Part shown: in pieces, positions 23,872-33,995 of the stretch | How the letters are laid out: each line of letters opens with the position of its first letter | How positions within the stretch are numbered: position 1 is the stretch's first letter | Origin: Trichomonas vaginalis G3 | Taxonomy: Eukaryota > Parabasalia > Trichomonadida > Trichomonadidae | Direction of reading: 5' to 3' | DNA length: 64,000 bases | Assembly (NCBI RefSeq): GCF_026262505.1 | Contig: NC_067205.1 | Span: 5,456,001 to 5,520,000, forward strand | Translations under genes and position numbers: made by a program | Notes under the pieces: generated by a model | What the model was told of the DNA's origin: nothing | Seen by the model: the letters and a program-made list of their open reading frames with translations, nothing else | Database searches by the model: none

Positions 23872-26093
23872 TATTCAAGCATTAACATTATCGAATAATA
23901 ATCCTTTGAATCATAATCAATAATAATTGACCTTTCACCAGTTTCTATCGTTTGTTTTATTTCTTTTTGTTCCCCACTATCCGGATCAGTCATTGTAATT
24001 GTTTTTGTTATAGTATCTGCTTTATCTTTAACTTCAATCTTTTTTCCATCGGGATATTTAAACCAAAATTCCAAAAATTCGATATTGTCAATCTGTTCAT
24101 ATTTTAATCTATCAATTACATTTTTAATACCATCTGAAAATCTTATGAAATGGTCATTATATGGGTTTGATTGAACTAAATTTGAATGAGGTGAAATATA
24201 ACCTGATGATGAATATGACATCGACTCATATTTTCTGAAAACACTTAAATTGATTCTTAAACGTTGAACTTCTTCATCTTTATTTGATTTCACGACATTG
24301 CAATAACAACACATTAACTGACAATTTTCTTTAGTATGTGGTTTTTCATTATCAATTCTATCCAATGTTGGTTTATTTGCATATGTAAACGCTTTACCAC
24401 ACATTTTACATTTAGATGAAAGGATTAAATCGTGAAAATATTGATAGTCATCCATTGAAACATTATTTTTGGTATCTCTTTTCACCTTTTCATCTTGTTT
24501 CTTATATGATTCAATTTTATATTTCCAATACTTTTTCGTTAATTCAAAACTTGATTCCACATTTTCTTCTTCTGGATATGTTTCGTTAGGATTGAAGTTC
24601 TTATATGCTAACGCGTAACGAATCATTGAAGCATTCGATGATAAAGAAAGATTATGAAGCATGTCAATTTTATAAACAAATGTTTCTTCAATAATTTTAT
24701 CAATTGGGTCAATCATAATTTCAACGTCTTTATTGCAATAATGAATAAAATATTCTAATCTATTCTCAAAATTTTTAGCATCATTGAGATATATTTGATA
24801 ATCACTATCTGATATAGTTTCTTGAGTTAATGCTGAATAAAATGAATCTTGAGTGAATGGTTCCACTTTATATAATTCATCTTCGTAATTCTCCCATGTG
24901 ATGAATTGATAAGGGAAAAAGGATTTAACACGTGTTTTATTGTTTCCGAAATCTTGAGTGAATTGGTCTAATGTTCCACCCGCTATATAATTTCTGATGT
25001 CAATAAATCGCAATTCATATGGAACGTTTGTTTTCTTTACAATGATTTGCTTAAATTGTGAAGAAGAACCCAGCATTGATTTTATCTTCCATTTTGCAGT
25101 ATTTAAATCACGAAGAATTAAATTTAAATCAAACTTTCCCGAATTAAAACCTATGATATTCACTTTATTGAATTCCTCATCTAGAAGTTCTTTAAATGCT
25201 TCCTTCTGTTTCTCATTTAATGTATTCATTAATTCTTCATATTGTTCAATATTTGATTTAGCAACTAATGAACAGGTTGAAAATAAAAATTCAATCCAAT
25301 CAGAGATGAACGAATCACTTGATGTTAAGCAAAAATTCCTTGTATATGTTTTATCGTTTAATTTAACCGTTGATGATACCATAAATGGTTTTAAGTAAGC
25401 GTTCAAAGTTGCACATTCAGAAAGTAGAAGTTCTTCTTTAGTCTCTAATGTTTCGAAGTCAAAAGTAATATAATATCTTGTCGGTTGATAATATTCCTGC
25501 AAATTATGTGCTAATAACCATTGATATATCTTCTGTTTCGTAATATGTGGTGCATATGGTTGTTGTGTGTTTTGCAATTGAACGTCTTGAATTAATCTTC
25601 CATTATTTTCTTTACATTTCTCACAATGTTTTAAAAATCTTCTTTGGTTTTTCCTTTCTGGATCATCACGGATAGAATATACTTCTTCTTTGCAAAAGGA
25701 GCAAACTTTATATCCTGTGAGTGCTTCAACGTCTGTTATTCTGTCAGCGTGAAGTTTTCCACATGGACTCTGTGTTAATAAAATATTTACTGTTTCAAAT
25801 TCTGGATCTATCATTATTGATTCCACTAATGGAAAGTCTACCTTATTTATGTCCACGTCTTCTGGTTGAGGGTCACAATAATAGAAATCAATATTAACGT
25901 TTAACATTCTTGCTAATCTCTCACTTTCTGATGAAATGTCAAATCCTTCATATGCATCTATGGCTTCATTTAAATAACTTCTACGAGTTTTAGGATTCAC
26001 ACCATCAGGAATGTTATAGAAGCGTTTAAATAACCTTCTACCTTCTGCTCTAATTTGATTATCATTCATTTTAGCCGTTCCGTTTTTGTTCAT
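23868..26093 (-). CDS. protein-primed B-family DNA polymerase, exonuclease part with HNH-like module, no palm
   Basis: 741 residues. A zinc-finger-like CSFCKEE...HCEKCK lies at about 131-160. The 3'-5' exonuclease has Exo I FDFETLE (about 211), Exo II GFNSGKFDLNLIL (about 314) and Exo III YCNKDVEIM (about 451). An HNH-like module (about 558-605) has CKMCGKAF, LDRIDNEKPHTKENC and CCYCNVVKSNKD. The last residues, IIIDYDSKDYYSIML, vaguely recall polymerase motif A. Then the gene stops. Motifs B and C (the catalytic DTD) are absent, whereas family members usually exceed 1,000 residues. Either the gene is truncated, or the protein works as an exonuclease/nuclease. TTCTTACATAA precedes the ATG. Confidence 0.75.
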   Translation of the reverse strand: MNKNGTAKMNDNQIRAEGRRLFKRFYNIPDGVNPKTRRSYLNEAIDAYEGFDISSESERLARMLNVNIDFYYCDPQPEDVDINKVDFPLVESIMIDPEFETVNILLTQSPCGKLHADRITDVEALTGYKVCSFCKEEVYSIRDDPERKNQRRFLKHCEKCKENNGRLIQDVQLQNTQQPYAPHITKQKIYQWLLAHNLQEYYQPTRYYITFDFETLETKEELLLSECATLNAYLKPFMVSSTVKLNDKTYTRNFCLTSSDSFISDWIEFLFSTCSLVAKSNIEQYEELMNTLNEKQKEAFKELLDEEFNKVNIIGFNSGKFDLNLILRDLNTAKWKIKSMLGSSSQFKQIIVKKTNVPYELRFIDIRNYIAGGTLDQFTQDFGNNKTRVKSFFPYQFITWENYEDELYKVEPFTQDSFYSALTQETISDSDYQIYLNDAKNFENRLEYFIHYCNKDVEIMIDPIDKIIEETFVYKIDMLHNLSLSSNASMIRYALAYKNFNPNETYPEEENVESSFELTKKYWKYKIESYKKQDEKVKRDTKNNVSMDDYQYFHDLILSSKCKMCGKAFTYANKPTLDRIDNEKPHTKENCQLMCCYCNVVKSNKDEEVQRLRINLSVFRKYESMSYSSSGYISPHSNLVQSNPYNDHFIRFSDGIKNVIDRLKYEQIDNIEFLEFWFKYPDGKKIEVKDKADTITKTITMTDPDSGEQKEIKQTIETGERSIIIDYDSKDYYSIMLMLEY

Positions 26094-26161
26094 TTATGTA
26101 AGAATAAAAATTAAAAAATAAAGTTTATTTTTTTAAAGTCTGAGACTCAGAGAGTCCAGGG

Positions 26162-27298
26162 CTAAAGTCCATAAAATGAATTAAGAACACATAAATTTTT
26201 ATCATCTGCGACATGACGAATACATTTTAATTTACTCAAGAATGTGTACCCTGATACATTAAATCTAATTCCTGTCTTATTTAATTTCACAACTTTGAAA
26301 AGGAATGTGTGAATAGCTATGAAATGATGACGAGATGATTTATGTGTTGCTTCCATTTTTTCTGAAATAAATGAATAAATATAATGTTTATAAGTTTTCA
26401 TATCTTTTATGTTCTTAATAACGAATGGAATAGATCTTTCCACTTCGTCCTCCTTCGGAGCTGTTCTTTCATATGAAACATCAACGGTATCTTCAACAAT
26501 GAAACCACAATCGCATAAAATTTTATATGTACCAATTGTTTCTTTTGATATTTTATCTAACAAATCAAAAACTTTATCAACACCTGTACATTTATTTAAA
26601 TAATAATTTGTGTAAATATCATGGTCTTCTTTCTTAATCGTATTTGTTGCATATGTCACGTTTTTCAGTGCTTTTTTGAATTTTTCAGAATCAAGAGGAG
26701 GTGAAAGTAATATACATGGATAATCTCCATCGTCAATAAATTGTAACTTATGTTTATGAATAAATTTTGTGCCTTCTTCTGAAAGTGTTTCGTCAATATC
26801 ACCATCTAATAAATTTTTAGTAGATTCCAAAAAGTAATTTTTATATCTTTCCTCATGTGATTTTTGAACTTCTGATTCTGAAGCTGGGATATTCATTAAA
26901 TCCTCTACTTCATTTTCAGCATTTCTTAATTCTTTAATTTTTTCATCTATTTCATCTCTTAATTGTTCCAATTTCTCAATCTCATCGTTATAATATTCAT
27001 CTTGTTTAATTTTTTCTTCAAAATATTCAGGAGGTGTTTCAAGGCTCTCTGAGCCCAGGTCCTCTGGACCATAAAGAGGAATATTCTCCTGTTTTTCAAC
27101 TTTTTTGGGATATAAATATCTCATTATAGCCTTTTTAGTAATTGGTCCGTTATATTTAAATTCATTCAACAATCTGGAAAACTCTTTCACATTCTGCATA
27201 TATGTTGGATAAGAACCGTCTCCAAAATTTTCTAAAATATTTTCTAATTCTGAATTAGTGAACTTTAAAGATTTCAATGAATTAGTTGTTATACTCAT
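26162..27298 (-). CDS. 378-residue unknown element protein with coiled coil
   Basis: Starts MSITTNSLKSLKFTNSELEN. A coiled coil (IEKLEQLRDEIDEKIKELRN) lies at about 105-145, and a cysteine pair (KILCDCGFIVED) at about 258-269. The C-terminus is basic and His/Arg-rich (SSRHHFIAIHTFLFKVVKLN), ending NLCVLNSFYGL. I do not recognise it. It is in line with, and 68 bp upstream of, the polymerase gene, so a role with replication is possible. A GC-rich insertion-like motif (27043-27070) encodes EDLGSESLE inside it. An ATATTTTTTATCTTTTATTT motif precedes the start. Confidence 0.5.
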   Translation of the reverse strand: MSITTNSLKSLKFTNSELENILENFGDGSYPTYMQNVKEFSRLLNEFKYNGPITKKAIMRYLYPKKVEKQENIPLYGPEDLGSESLETPPEYFEEKIKQDEYYNDEIEKLEQLRDEIDEKIKELRNAENEVEDLMNIPASESEVQKSHEERYKNYFLESTKNLLDGDIDETLSEEGTKFIHKHKLQFIDDGDYPCILLSPPLDSEKFKKALKNVTYATNTIKKEDHDIYTNYYLNKCTGVDKVFDLLDKISKETIGTYKILCDCGFIVEDTVDVSYERTAPKEDEVERSIPFVIKNIKDMKTYKHYIYSFISEKMEATHKSSRHHFIAIHTFLFKVVKLNKTGIRFNVSGYTFLSKLKCIRHVADDKNLCVLNSFYGL

Positions 27299-27332
27299 TT
27301 ATTATAAAATAAAAGATAAAAAATATTTTTGA

Positions 27333-27668
27333 TTAATAAGGAATTAATTTCATTTTATGTCTTATAATGTGCGCATATGTATTTAAAAGGCATTCATTGA
27401 ATTGCTTTTCAATCTCTTTCTTTTTTTCATCTTCGAATATTATATCATTTTCATGTTCGAAGCTTGTAAGTTTGTTATCTTCAAATATTATATTAGTTTC
27501 ATATATCAAATTATGATATCGGTCATATTCTTTTAAGTGATAAATAAATACAAAATTTACGGTTCCTTTAATTTTAAATTCAAAATTAATTTTACAACAG
27601 CTTTGTGGATCAATTAGTAAATCAATCAAATAATGTTCAAAATCAGATATTATTCTTTTTCCATACAT
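27333..27668 (-). CDS. 111-residue accessory protein related to the 3,085-3,534 gene
   Basis: Starts MYGKRIISDFEHYLIDLLID next to the right terminal repeat. The strand-rich core NFVFIYHLKEYDRYHNLIYE, followed by a Lys/Glu helix and a Cys-containing helix (KQFNECLLNTYAHIIRHK), has the same order as in the 149-residue protein of the first element. I infer a shared ancestral gene. Function unknown. Confidence 0.5.
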   Translation of the reverse strand: MYGKRIISDFEHYLIDLLIDPQSCCKINFEFKIKGTVNFVFIYHLKEYDRYHNLIYETNIIFEDNKLTSFEHENDIIFEDEKKKEIEKQFNECLLNTYAHIIRHKMKLIPY

Positions 27669-27680
27669 TTTATATTAAAT

Positions 27681-27887
27681 AAAAAATTGACACCATATTT
27701 GGAATCTATGCAAAAATATATTCTTTTTATTAATGGTAATATAGGAATTGTAGGAATAAAAATTTTTTATAAATTATTCATAAATTTTTAAAATCTGCTA
27801 TTCAGAAGTATGTTCAAAAATCATTCAATTATGTGAGAATTCTTACGATTACAAAAAAGGTCACACAACCCGCACTCATATACTACT
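27681..27887 (-). repeat. right terminal inverted repeat
   Basis: Inverted complement of 17918-18126, ending CATATACTACT at 27887 and followed by ATTCAT. See the left repeat for differences. Confidence 0.9.
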
Positions 27888-27893
27888 ATTCAT
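27888..27893. repeat. target-site duplication ATTCAT, right
   Basis: Matches 17912-17917 exactly. Confidence 0.85.
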
Positions 27894-28150
27894 AAAAATT
27901 ACAAGTTTCTGATGACAATTAGCTTAATTAAACCAGGTACAAGATTATATAATTGTATTTTCTATCCAATTATCCATATAATATCTTATCCAGAAAAAAT
28001 AACATGATCAATACCAAATGATTTTTTAACTAGTAAATAAAGTATTTTCTTTACACACACATTGTATATCATAGTTTTTTTTTGGTTTCGCAAAACATCC
28101 AAAAACAAATATGCTATAAAAGTGACAATTTTAGCAAAACGAAACCCTTA

Positions 28151-28360
28151 ACGGTAGTGTTTACTAATAGATGAATAGTATATAAATTCTATTAAAATGG
28201 ATTTGATCCAAAAAATATAAAACCAAAAATAATTGTTATAATTTAAATGAAGAAGTAATTTAAAACGATTTTATTTATGATCAAATTTTATATATTTTTT
28301 TGGATCAAATCCATTTTAATAGAATTTATATACTATTCATCTATTAGTAAACACTACCGT
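28151..28360. mobile_element. foldback MITE with 69-bp inverted arms
   Basis: The left arm (28151-28219) begins ACGGTAGTGTTTACTAATAG. The right arm (about 28291-28360) is its near-perfect inverted complement, with one extra A in the A-run. About 70 bp of A/T-rich sequence separates them. There is no coding capacity. The flanks do not give a clear target duplication (TTA left, ATA right). It is the only recognisable feature in 27,894-29,002, otherwise A/T-rich intergenic DNA upstream of the Hsp70-like gene. Confidence 0.8.
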
Positions 28361-29002
28361 ATATTATTTTTTAAGCTATCTTATTTTTTGAACTTTTATT
28401 CAAATCTTTGGTCGCAAGAAGAATTGCATGATAAATAAAAACATTTAATCAAAGTCAATTTTATTTTTCATATTCAAATGGACTGAGTGTTAACATTTAA
28501 CATTTTTTGCTAATTGTCGTCAAAAATTAGGCGTAAAGCAAAAATTGATATTTCATATGGTTTTATGATAGATAAGCATTATATTCCCACTCATTATATT
28601 CGTAAATTTTGAGGTTTATCCTTCGCTTTTAAGATCATTGAATTTGATTTTTATATAAAATAGTTATATATTAGAAAATAATATGAGTTTATGTGATATT
28701 ATTTTTCAGAAGATTTCATTCTATATGCCTATGAAAAGTACTCTCAAAACTAACTTTTCCCTAATTATAATTAAATCTAGAATATTGTATTATGCTTAGT
28801 ATTATTTCATTTTTCTCATTCAATTTAGAATTTACAAATGTCAAAAAATTGAGAGCTGTCACTTTTGATGAATTTCTGTTTATTACATTGTTGAAATATC
28901 TTTTGTGTTATGGTGCATTCATCTAGATAATTGTTGGAAATTTTGTGGTAGACAAAAATTTGAAAAGTGGTGGAAAAAATTTACCTGTCTTATTTTTTCA
29001 AA

Positions 29003-30762
29003 ATGACTGGTGTAGGTATTGATCTTGGTACTACATTTTCAAGTATTGCATTCTTCCTCGAAAACAAAAACCAACCAGATGTTGTTGTAATTGACGGCCA
29101 ACGCTCAATTCCTTCTGTTGTTGGTTTTGTAAATGGAGAAACAATTATTGGTCAACTAGCTAAAACTCATAAAGCAGAATATGAAAACCAAGTTATTTAT
29201 GATACAAAGAGAGCCTTAGGCAAAATGTACAATGATCCTGTGATCCAAGATGATAAAAAGTCATGGCCGTTCCAAATTTCAGCAGATGAGAATGGGTATG
29301 TTCAGTATGACATTTCTGATGATGGTAAGACCATTCATAAGACTCCAGAATCAATTGCCGCCTTACTTTTGAATTTTTTAATGCAAAAATTGAACATGAC
29401 TCAAACACAAAAGGTACAACATGCTGTCATTACTGTTCCTACCAGCTTTTCACGCATCCAGAAAGAGAAAATCCAAATTGCAGCCAAAGCCGCAGAAATT
29501 CAAGTTGTTTCCTTCCTTCCTGAATCATCTGCCGCCGCCATTGCATATGGACTTCTTAACAACACCGAGCAGAAGCTTCTCATCTTCGATTTCGGTGGCG
29601 GTACACTTGATGTCTCTGTAATCGAAATCAACAAGAATAACGAAGTCAAAGAGCTCGCTACAGCCGGCGACTCCCATCTCGGTGGTCGTAACATCGACAA
29701 CAAATTGGCTGAGTACATTTTCGGGAAATTAGCGGAAAGTGGCAAGGATTACAGGAATAACAAGAAGGTATTATCTATTGTTCAAGATGCCTGTGAAAGA
29801 GCGAAGATTGCTCTATCAAACAAAGGTACAATTCGTGCAGATATTTCTTTCAATTTTAATCAAGAGAGCTACTCATATACAATCACTCGAAAGAACTTTG
29901 AGAAGATCAACGACGACATTTTCGACAAAATTCTACCTCCAGTTGAAGAAGCCCTTCGAAAGGCAAATTTGACTAAAGATCAAATCACAGATATCCTTGC
30001 CGTCGGTGGTTCCTCTCATATCCCAATCGTTAGAGAAACTCTTTCCGACTTCTTCGACAAAGATCCACTAGATTCGGGAATAGTCACCGACGAAGCCATT
30101 GCTATTGGCGCTGCCATCTACTGCAAGACAAAGCTCAAGGAAGGAGATGCACCTCTCGATTCCGATTCAGAATTTCTCACAAAACTCTCTGAATCTAGTT
30201 CGGACGACGAAAATGACTTACCACCACCAAGACCAGCTCCGAACCCCGTCAACACTACTCCTGCCTTCGCAAAGCCTCCTCCTGCAAGACTTGGAGGACA
30301 AATCGCACTGAAAGTCGTCAACAAAGTTCCTCATACTATATATACAAGGGATGTGATGGATACTACGATGTTATATTTAAGAAAGGCAGCGATATGCCTG
30401 CTACAACGAATTTGAGCTATGGAATGGCATTTACAGATAATGGAGAAAGTTTCCATGTTTTGGAAGCAGTTACAATCGAAATATTCGAAGGAAATGATGA
30501 TCCGAAGAATCCAGAGTATAACTTGATTAAGAGATACACATTCACTCTTCCTAAGGATGTCCAAGGAAAACAAGAAGCAACAAAGGAAACATACAACATA
30601 GATGCTGCAGGAAACCTTAGTGTAAACTTCAAATTCCAGTTGAGTGGAAAGGAATACAAAGGAAACGTGGAGAAAGATGCACTGTTCCACAACGATGAAC
30701 AGTTCAGAAATATGATGCATGATGTAAATAGACTAATGAAGCAGGAAAAAATCAATTTGTAA
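29003..30762 (+). pseudogene. divergent Hsp70-family protein, one frameshift
   Basis: The start is ATG 29003 (MTGVGIDLGTTFSSIAFFLE), because the family begins GIDLGTT and the upstream in-frame codons do not fit. The ATPase domain is complete: GIDLGTTFS (phosphate 1), VITVPTSFS, LIFDFGGGTLDVSV (phosphate 2) and ILAVGGSSHIPIVR (adenosine site). The usual linker is replaced by an acidic and Pro-rich stretch (DSDSEFLTKLSESSSDD, PPPRPAPNPV). Near 30,335-30,360 the frame shifts by the TATATATA run. The substrate-binding part continues in the next frame (FKKGSDMPATTNLSYG) to 30762. The lid is short and there is no EEVD end. A chaperone of unusual type, or a recent pseudogene. Confidence 0.75.
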
Positions 30763-31487
30763 TTTATGAGTAAAAAAATTATTTTATTAATCTATGTATA
30801 TTCATTTATATGCTCTTATATCATTATGGAGAGTATAGTAATAAAGATATATCAAACCAATTGATCTCTTCTATAAAATATTTTGATAATAACTTTTTAA
30901 ATGTTTTTAAATGTATGGAAATGTGTGAATTGCTGCTTCTTATGAAGCTTATTAATATATATTGCTTGCATATAAAGTGTGTCTTTACGATATTCTCATG
31001 AGAACTAAAATTAATATAATTTATCACTGTATGAATGAATAATATTCTTCATTTGACAGTATAATGTGTGTCATGAAAGCATATATGCCCACATTCTTCT
31101 ATTATTCATAAAAGTTATCTGAATTATATCATTTTAAGGGTATTTTTGATTTACTTTATAACTTTAATCGAGATAACTGTTCGAATTATCATTTTGGAAT
31201 TCTTTGTGAAGCGTGTTTAACTAAAATGAAATCAGATCTAAGCAAGGTGTTTGATCATTGGTCGTTCTTGAGATTGGAACTCGACTAGCCTATTGATTTT
31301 AGTCTTTTAAGAAGAGCGTGAAAGTGAAAAAAATATTCCCTACATCATTCTTTCTGAAATTCTCAGAGAAATATCGGATCATTTATGCTATTTATCTGAT
31401 CAAGATTGTATCTATAACCTCCAATTAATGTCATTTATTTTCAATTGACCTTGAAATAAGGCTAATTTTTTTTCAATAAAATTTTCA
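30763..31487. other. intergenic, nothing recognised
   Basis: 725 bp of A/T-rich DNA between the Hsp70-like and the leucine-rich-repeat genes. Short open frames here lack features. The sequence TTTTCAATG directly at the next gene's start could be a trichomonad-type initiator with a very short leader, an inference. Confidence 0.4.
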
Positions 31488-33288
31488 ATGAAGTTGAGCA
31501 CAATTTTACAAAAGAAAGCTCCAGGTACAACGGTTCGAGCCACTGCTCAACTCATTGAATGTATAGATAGTGTAGACAGAAACTTTCAGAATTGCACTGA
31601 TTTGTTTCTTTCGAATAATTTGATAAAAGACATTTCCAAAATAGTGCAGTTCTATAATCTATCAAGATTAATGATAGAATTCAATCAAATAACACGCACA
31701 AATGATCTACAGCCTCTGAAAAAGCTTGCAAGACTCACTGAGTTAAAAATTTTAGGGAATCCGATATGCAACTATCCTTTATATGAATCATACTTGATAT
31801 ACTGGTGTAAGAGATTAACATCCTTAAACGGAAAGCAAGTAAATCGCGAACAAGAAAAAAAATGCTGTTTATGATATCGAAATTTCGAAAGATATTTACT
31901 ATTCAACACTTGTTTTGCAAATACTTCATATCAAGTCCTTGAATTTGGATAAAGACAAAACAATTTCAAAAATTATTCAAATTCTCAACCAAAGCAAAGC
32001 AGAAACATTCAGAGATCAATTAGAATCGAAATCGCCTAAAGACATCAAACAGTACTTTGAATACGTAAAAAAGCTCGTAACTCAAGTCCAAAACCAAATT
32101 TCAAAAATTATTTCAGGATCAAACGAAGATTTTGCATATGATCATATCGACAACTTACCAATATTCGATGTAGCTCAAGATTTACAGTCATTATCCGAGA
32201 TTTGTCAAAAACAAATCGTAATTGATTTAAATTTAATTGGAATCAACAATGACAAGCCATTTACTGAATCTCTACTTAAAGCTGCTCGCCAGAACAAAGG
32301 AGTTCTTACAATTCTTAACGATTTCATGAGAATTGCAAAACAATACCAAATCTTAAGTTCTCTTAAGAAGAAAAAGAAGGCAATAGTTAAGAATGCAAGA
32401 AAATTGTTCAGATACCACGTAGCAACAAAAGAAATCAATTTCAGAAAAATGAGACATAATATCAGGATGCAGACACATTTAGATCCATTAATTAGGGCCA
32501 AACTTGAGAAAGATCTTGATAAAAAGATCACCGATGCTCTGAAATACCATAAAACTAAAGTAATTTTTAATCCAAACGGATTATTAACAAAAGCGATCAG
32601 TAGAGAGAAAATACCGAATGATATAAAGATGCAAAGGCTTAAGAAGCGATTAGAGTTCTTAGAAGAGTTCAAAGCATGCGAAAACAGAGGATTATCTTTT
32701 GAAAAACAATTGAAGCAAGAAATCAAGTCACAACATAATGGTGATGATAGTTTACCAACTAATTCGGCTTACGATGACCTTCTTGGCCTTGGATCTCCAA
32801 GAAGAAGGGAAATTAAAAAGATTCCAAAGAGAAAAAGGAGTTCTCAAGTTATTGAAGCTCCTCTTAATCTTCTTGATCCAAACTTGGCACAGCCAGACCA
32901 AACACAGCAGATTCAAGACCTTGCATCAGAAGTTTTGAAAGGATTTACAGAATTTTCACAAGCATTGGAAAATCAAGTACCTTCAGTTCAACTTGGTCCC
33001 ATTCCAAGGCGTTCGGAGAGGTCACACAGCTTTGTTCAAGGAAAACATAATTCATTGGACTCAAAAATCGAACATCATGTACAAAGGAAATGTCCTCTGC
33101 CTTCTGTACCTCAAATAAATACAAATACTGTCTCAAATTCGGATAGTTTGTCATCAACTTCATCATATGTCAGTAGTGATCAGTTTGTTAATGATTTCCT
33201 CAATAGCCCTAGGCCAGAAATCAAGAGAAGAAGAAAACAATTATCGAGTATCTCTTTGGAATCTCCTCCACCCGAAATCCTCACATAG
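31488..33288 (+). pseudogene. leucine-rich-repeat protein with coiled-coil C-terminus, one homopolymer frameshift
   Basis: The first part (31488-31874) has about four SDS22-like repeats: CTDLFLSNNLIKDIS, SRLMIEFNQI, LTELKILGNPIC, then the LRR-cap-like YESYLIYWCKRLTSLNGKQV. An A8 run at about 31,855-31,862 shifts the frame. With one A fewer, the frame opens directly into VYDIEISKDIYY and continues to 33288. The downstream part has Lys/Glu-rich helices, basic patches (KKKKKAIVKNARK, RRREIKKIPKRKR) and Ser/Pro-rich ends. About 600 residues in total. Such proteins are scaffolds. The homopolymer position makes an assembly error likely. Confidence 0.65.
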
Positions 33289-33995
33289 AACTGATTTGCG
33301 ATGCGTTTATTGAAATTCTAAGCTTGAGTAATTCATGTTTATGGTTTTGTAATTAGATTTTTACCAATTTTTCGAAGTTTTATTGATATTGTTGTTTTAT
33401 TCATAAAATATTTGTAATTATAACCAAAGTTTATTTTAAATTCAAAATCTATTAACAATGAGGATATGTTTTCTGAAATAATATTCTTCCTAATGAAGTT
33501 TTACAATCAACCTCTCAAAAATGTAAGCTGAAAAAATAACGTCGTAATTTTGTTTGGTTCAGAATACTATAGAATATGATATTATTGCGAAATTTTGAAT
33601 ACAGTTTTTTGAGTGACCAATTTTCCCAATAATATGATCTATTAGTATTGTAGTTAGATAATCTATATGAAGTGTAATGTTTCAATTCATTCAATATAAA
33701 AAAAATTCTGAAAAGAAAACTGTAATCGATTCCTTTACATTTATATACTTATCAATAATTTTAATTTAAAAATATTGAATTTAACACAATTTATTTGAAA
33801 AGAAATTTTAAATAGTATATAATTCTCATTAAAATATGGTAAATATTACATCTTGACGTATAAACTATTCTATCAAATAATTGAGAGTGGTTATGAAAAT
33901 TGCTAATTATACTATTATTATCCCGAAGCAAATGTCATTTTAATTTTTAAAAATCAACAAAAATGTAATCAATTTAAATTTCATCTTACAAAAGC
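33289..33995. other. intergenic, nothing recognised
   Basis: 707 bp, very A/T-rich, without convincing open frames, repeats or RNA genes. Confidence 0.4.

Larger units (their letters stand above)
17918..27887. mobile_element. complete short Maverick/Polinton-like element, 9,970 bp
   Basis: Bounded by about 207-bp terminal inverted repeats beginning AGTAGTATATGAGTGC and flanked by a perfect 6-bp duplication. Contents in order: an unknown 159-residue protein, a 125-residue protein, twin small amphipathic peptides, a split capsid-type gene, a packaging ATPase, a frame-disrupted gene, the CCG-motif protein, a truncated B-family polymerase, and two further unknown proteins. I find no integrase, no protease and no polymerase palm domain, and the length is well below the usual 15-20 kb. 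It is probably mobilised and replicated by proteins of a related element, or a new minimal type. Confidence 0.85.

Noticed and set aside
24997-25398. Plus-strand 133-codon ORF
   Set aside because: It is a shadow of the polymerase exonuclease region on the opposite strand.
30331-30755. Minus-strand ORFs over the Hsp70-like C-terminus
   Set aside because: They are shadow frames opposite the substrate-binding part and have no recognisable features.
32205-32726. Minus-strand 173-codon ORF
   Set aside because: It is antisense to the Lys-rich part of the LRR gene; hydrophobicity comes from the complement of AAA/AAG codons.
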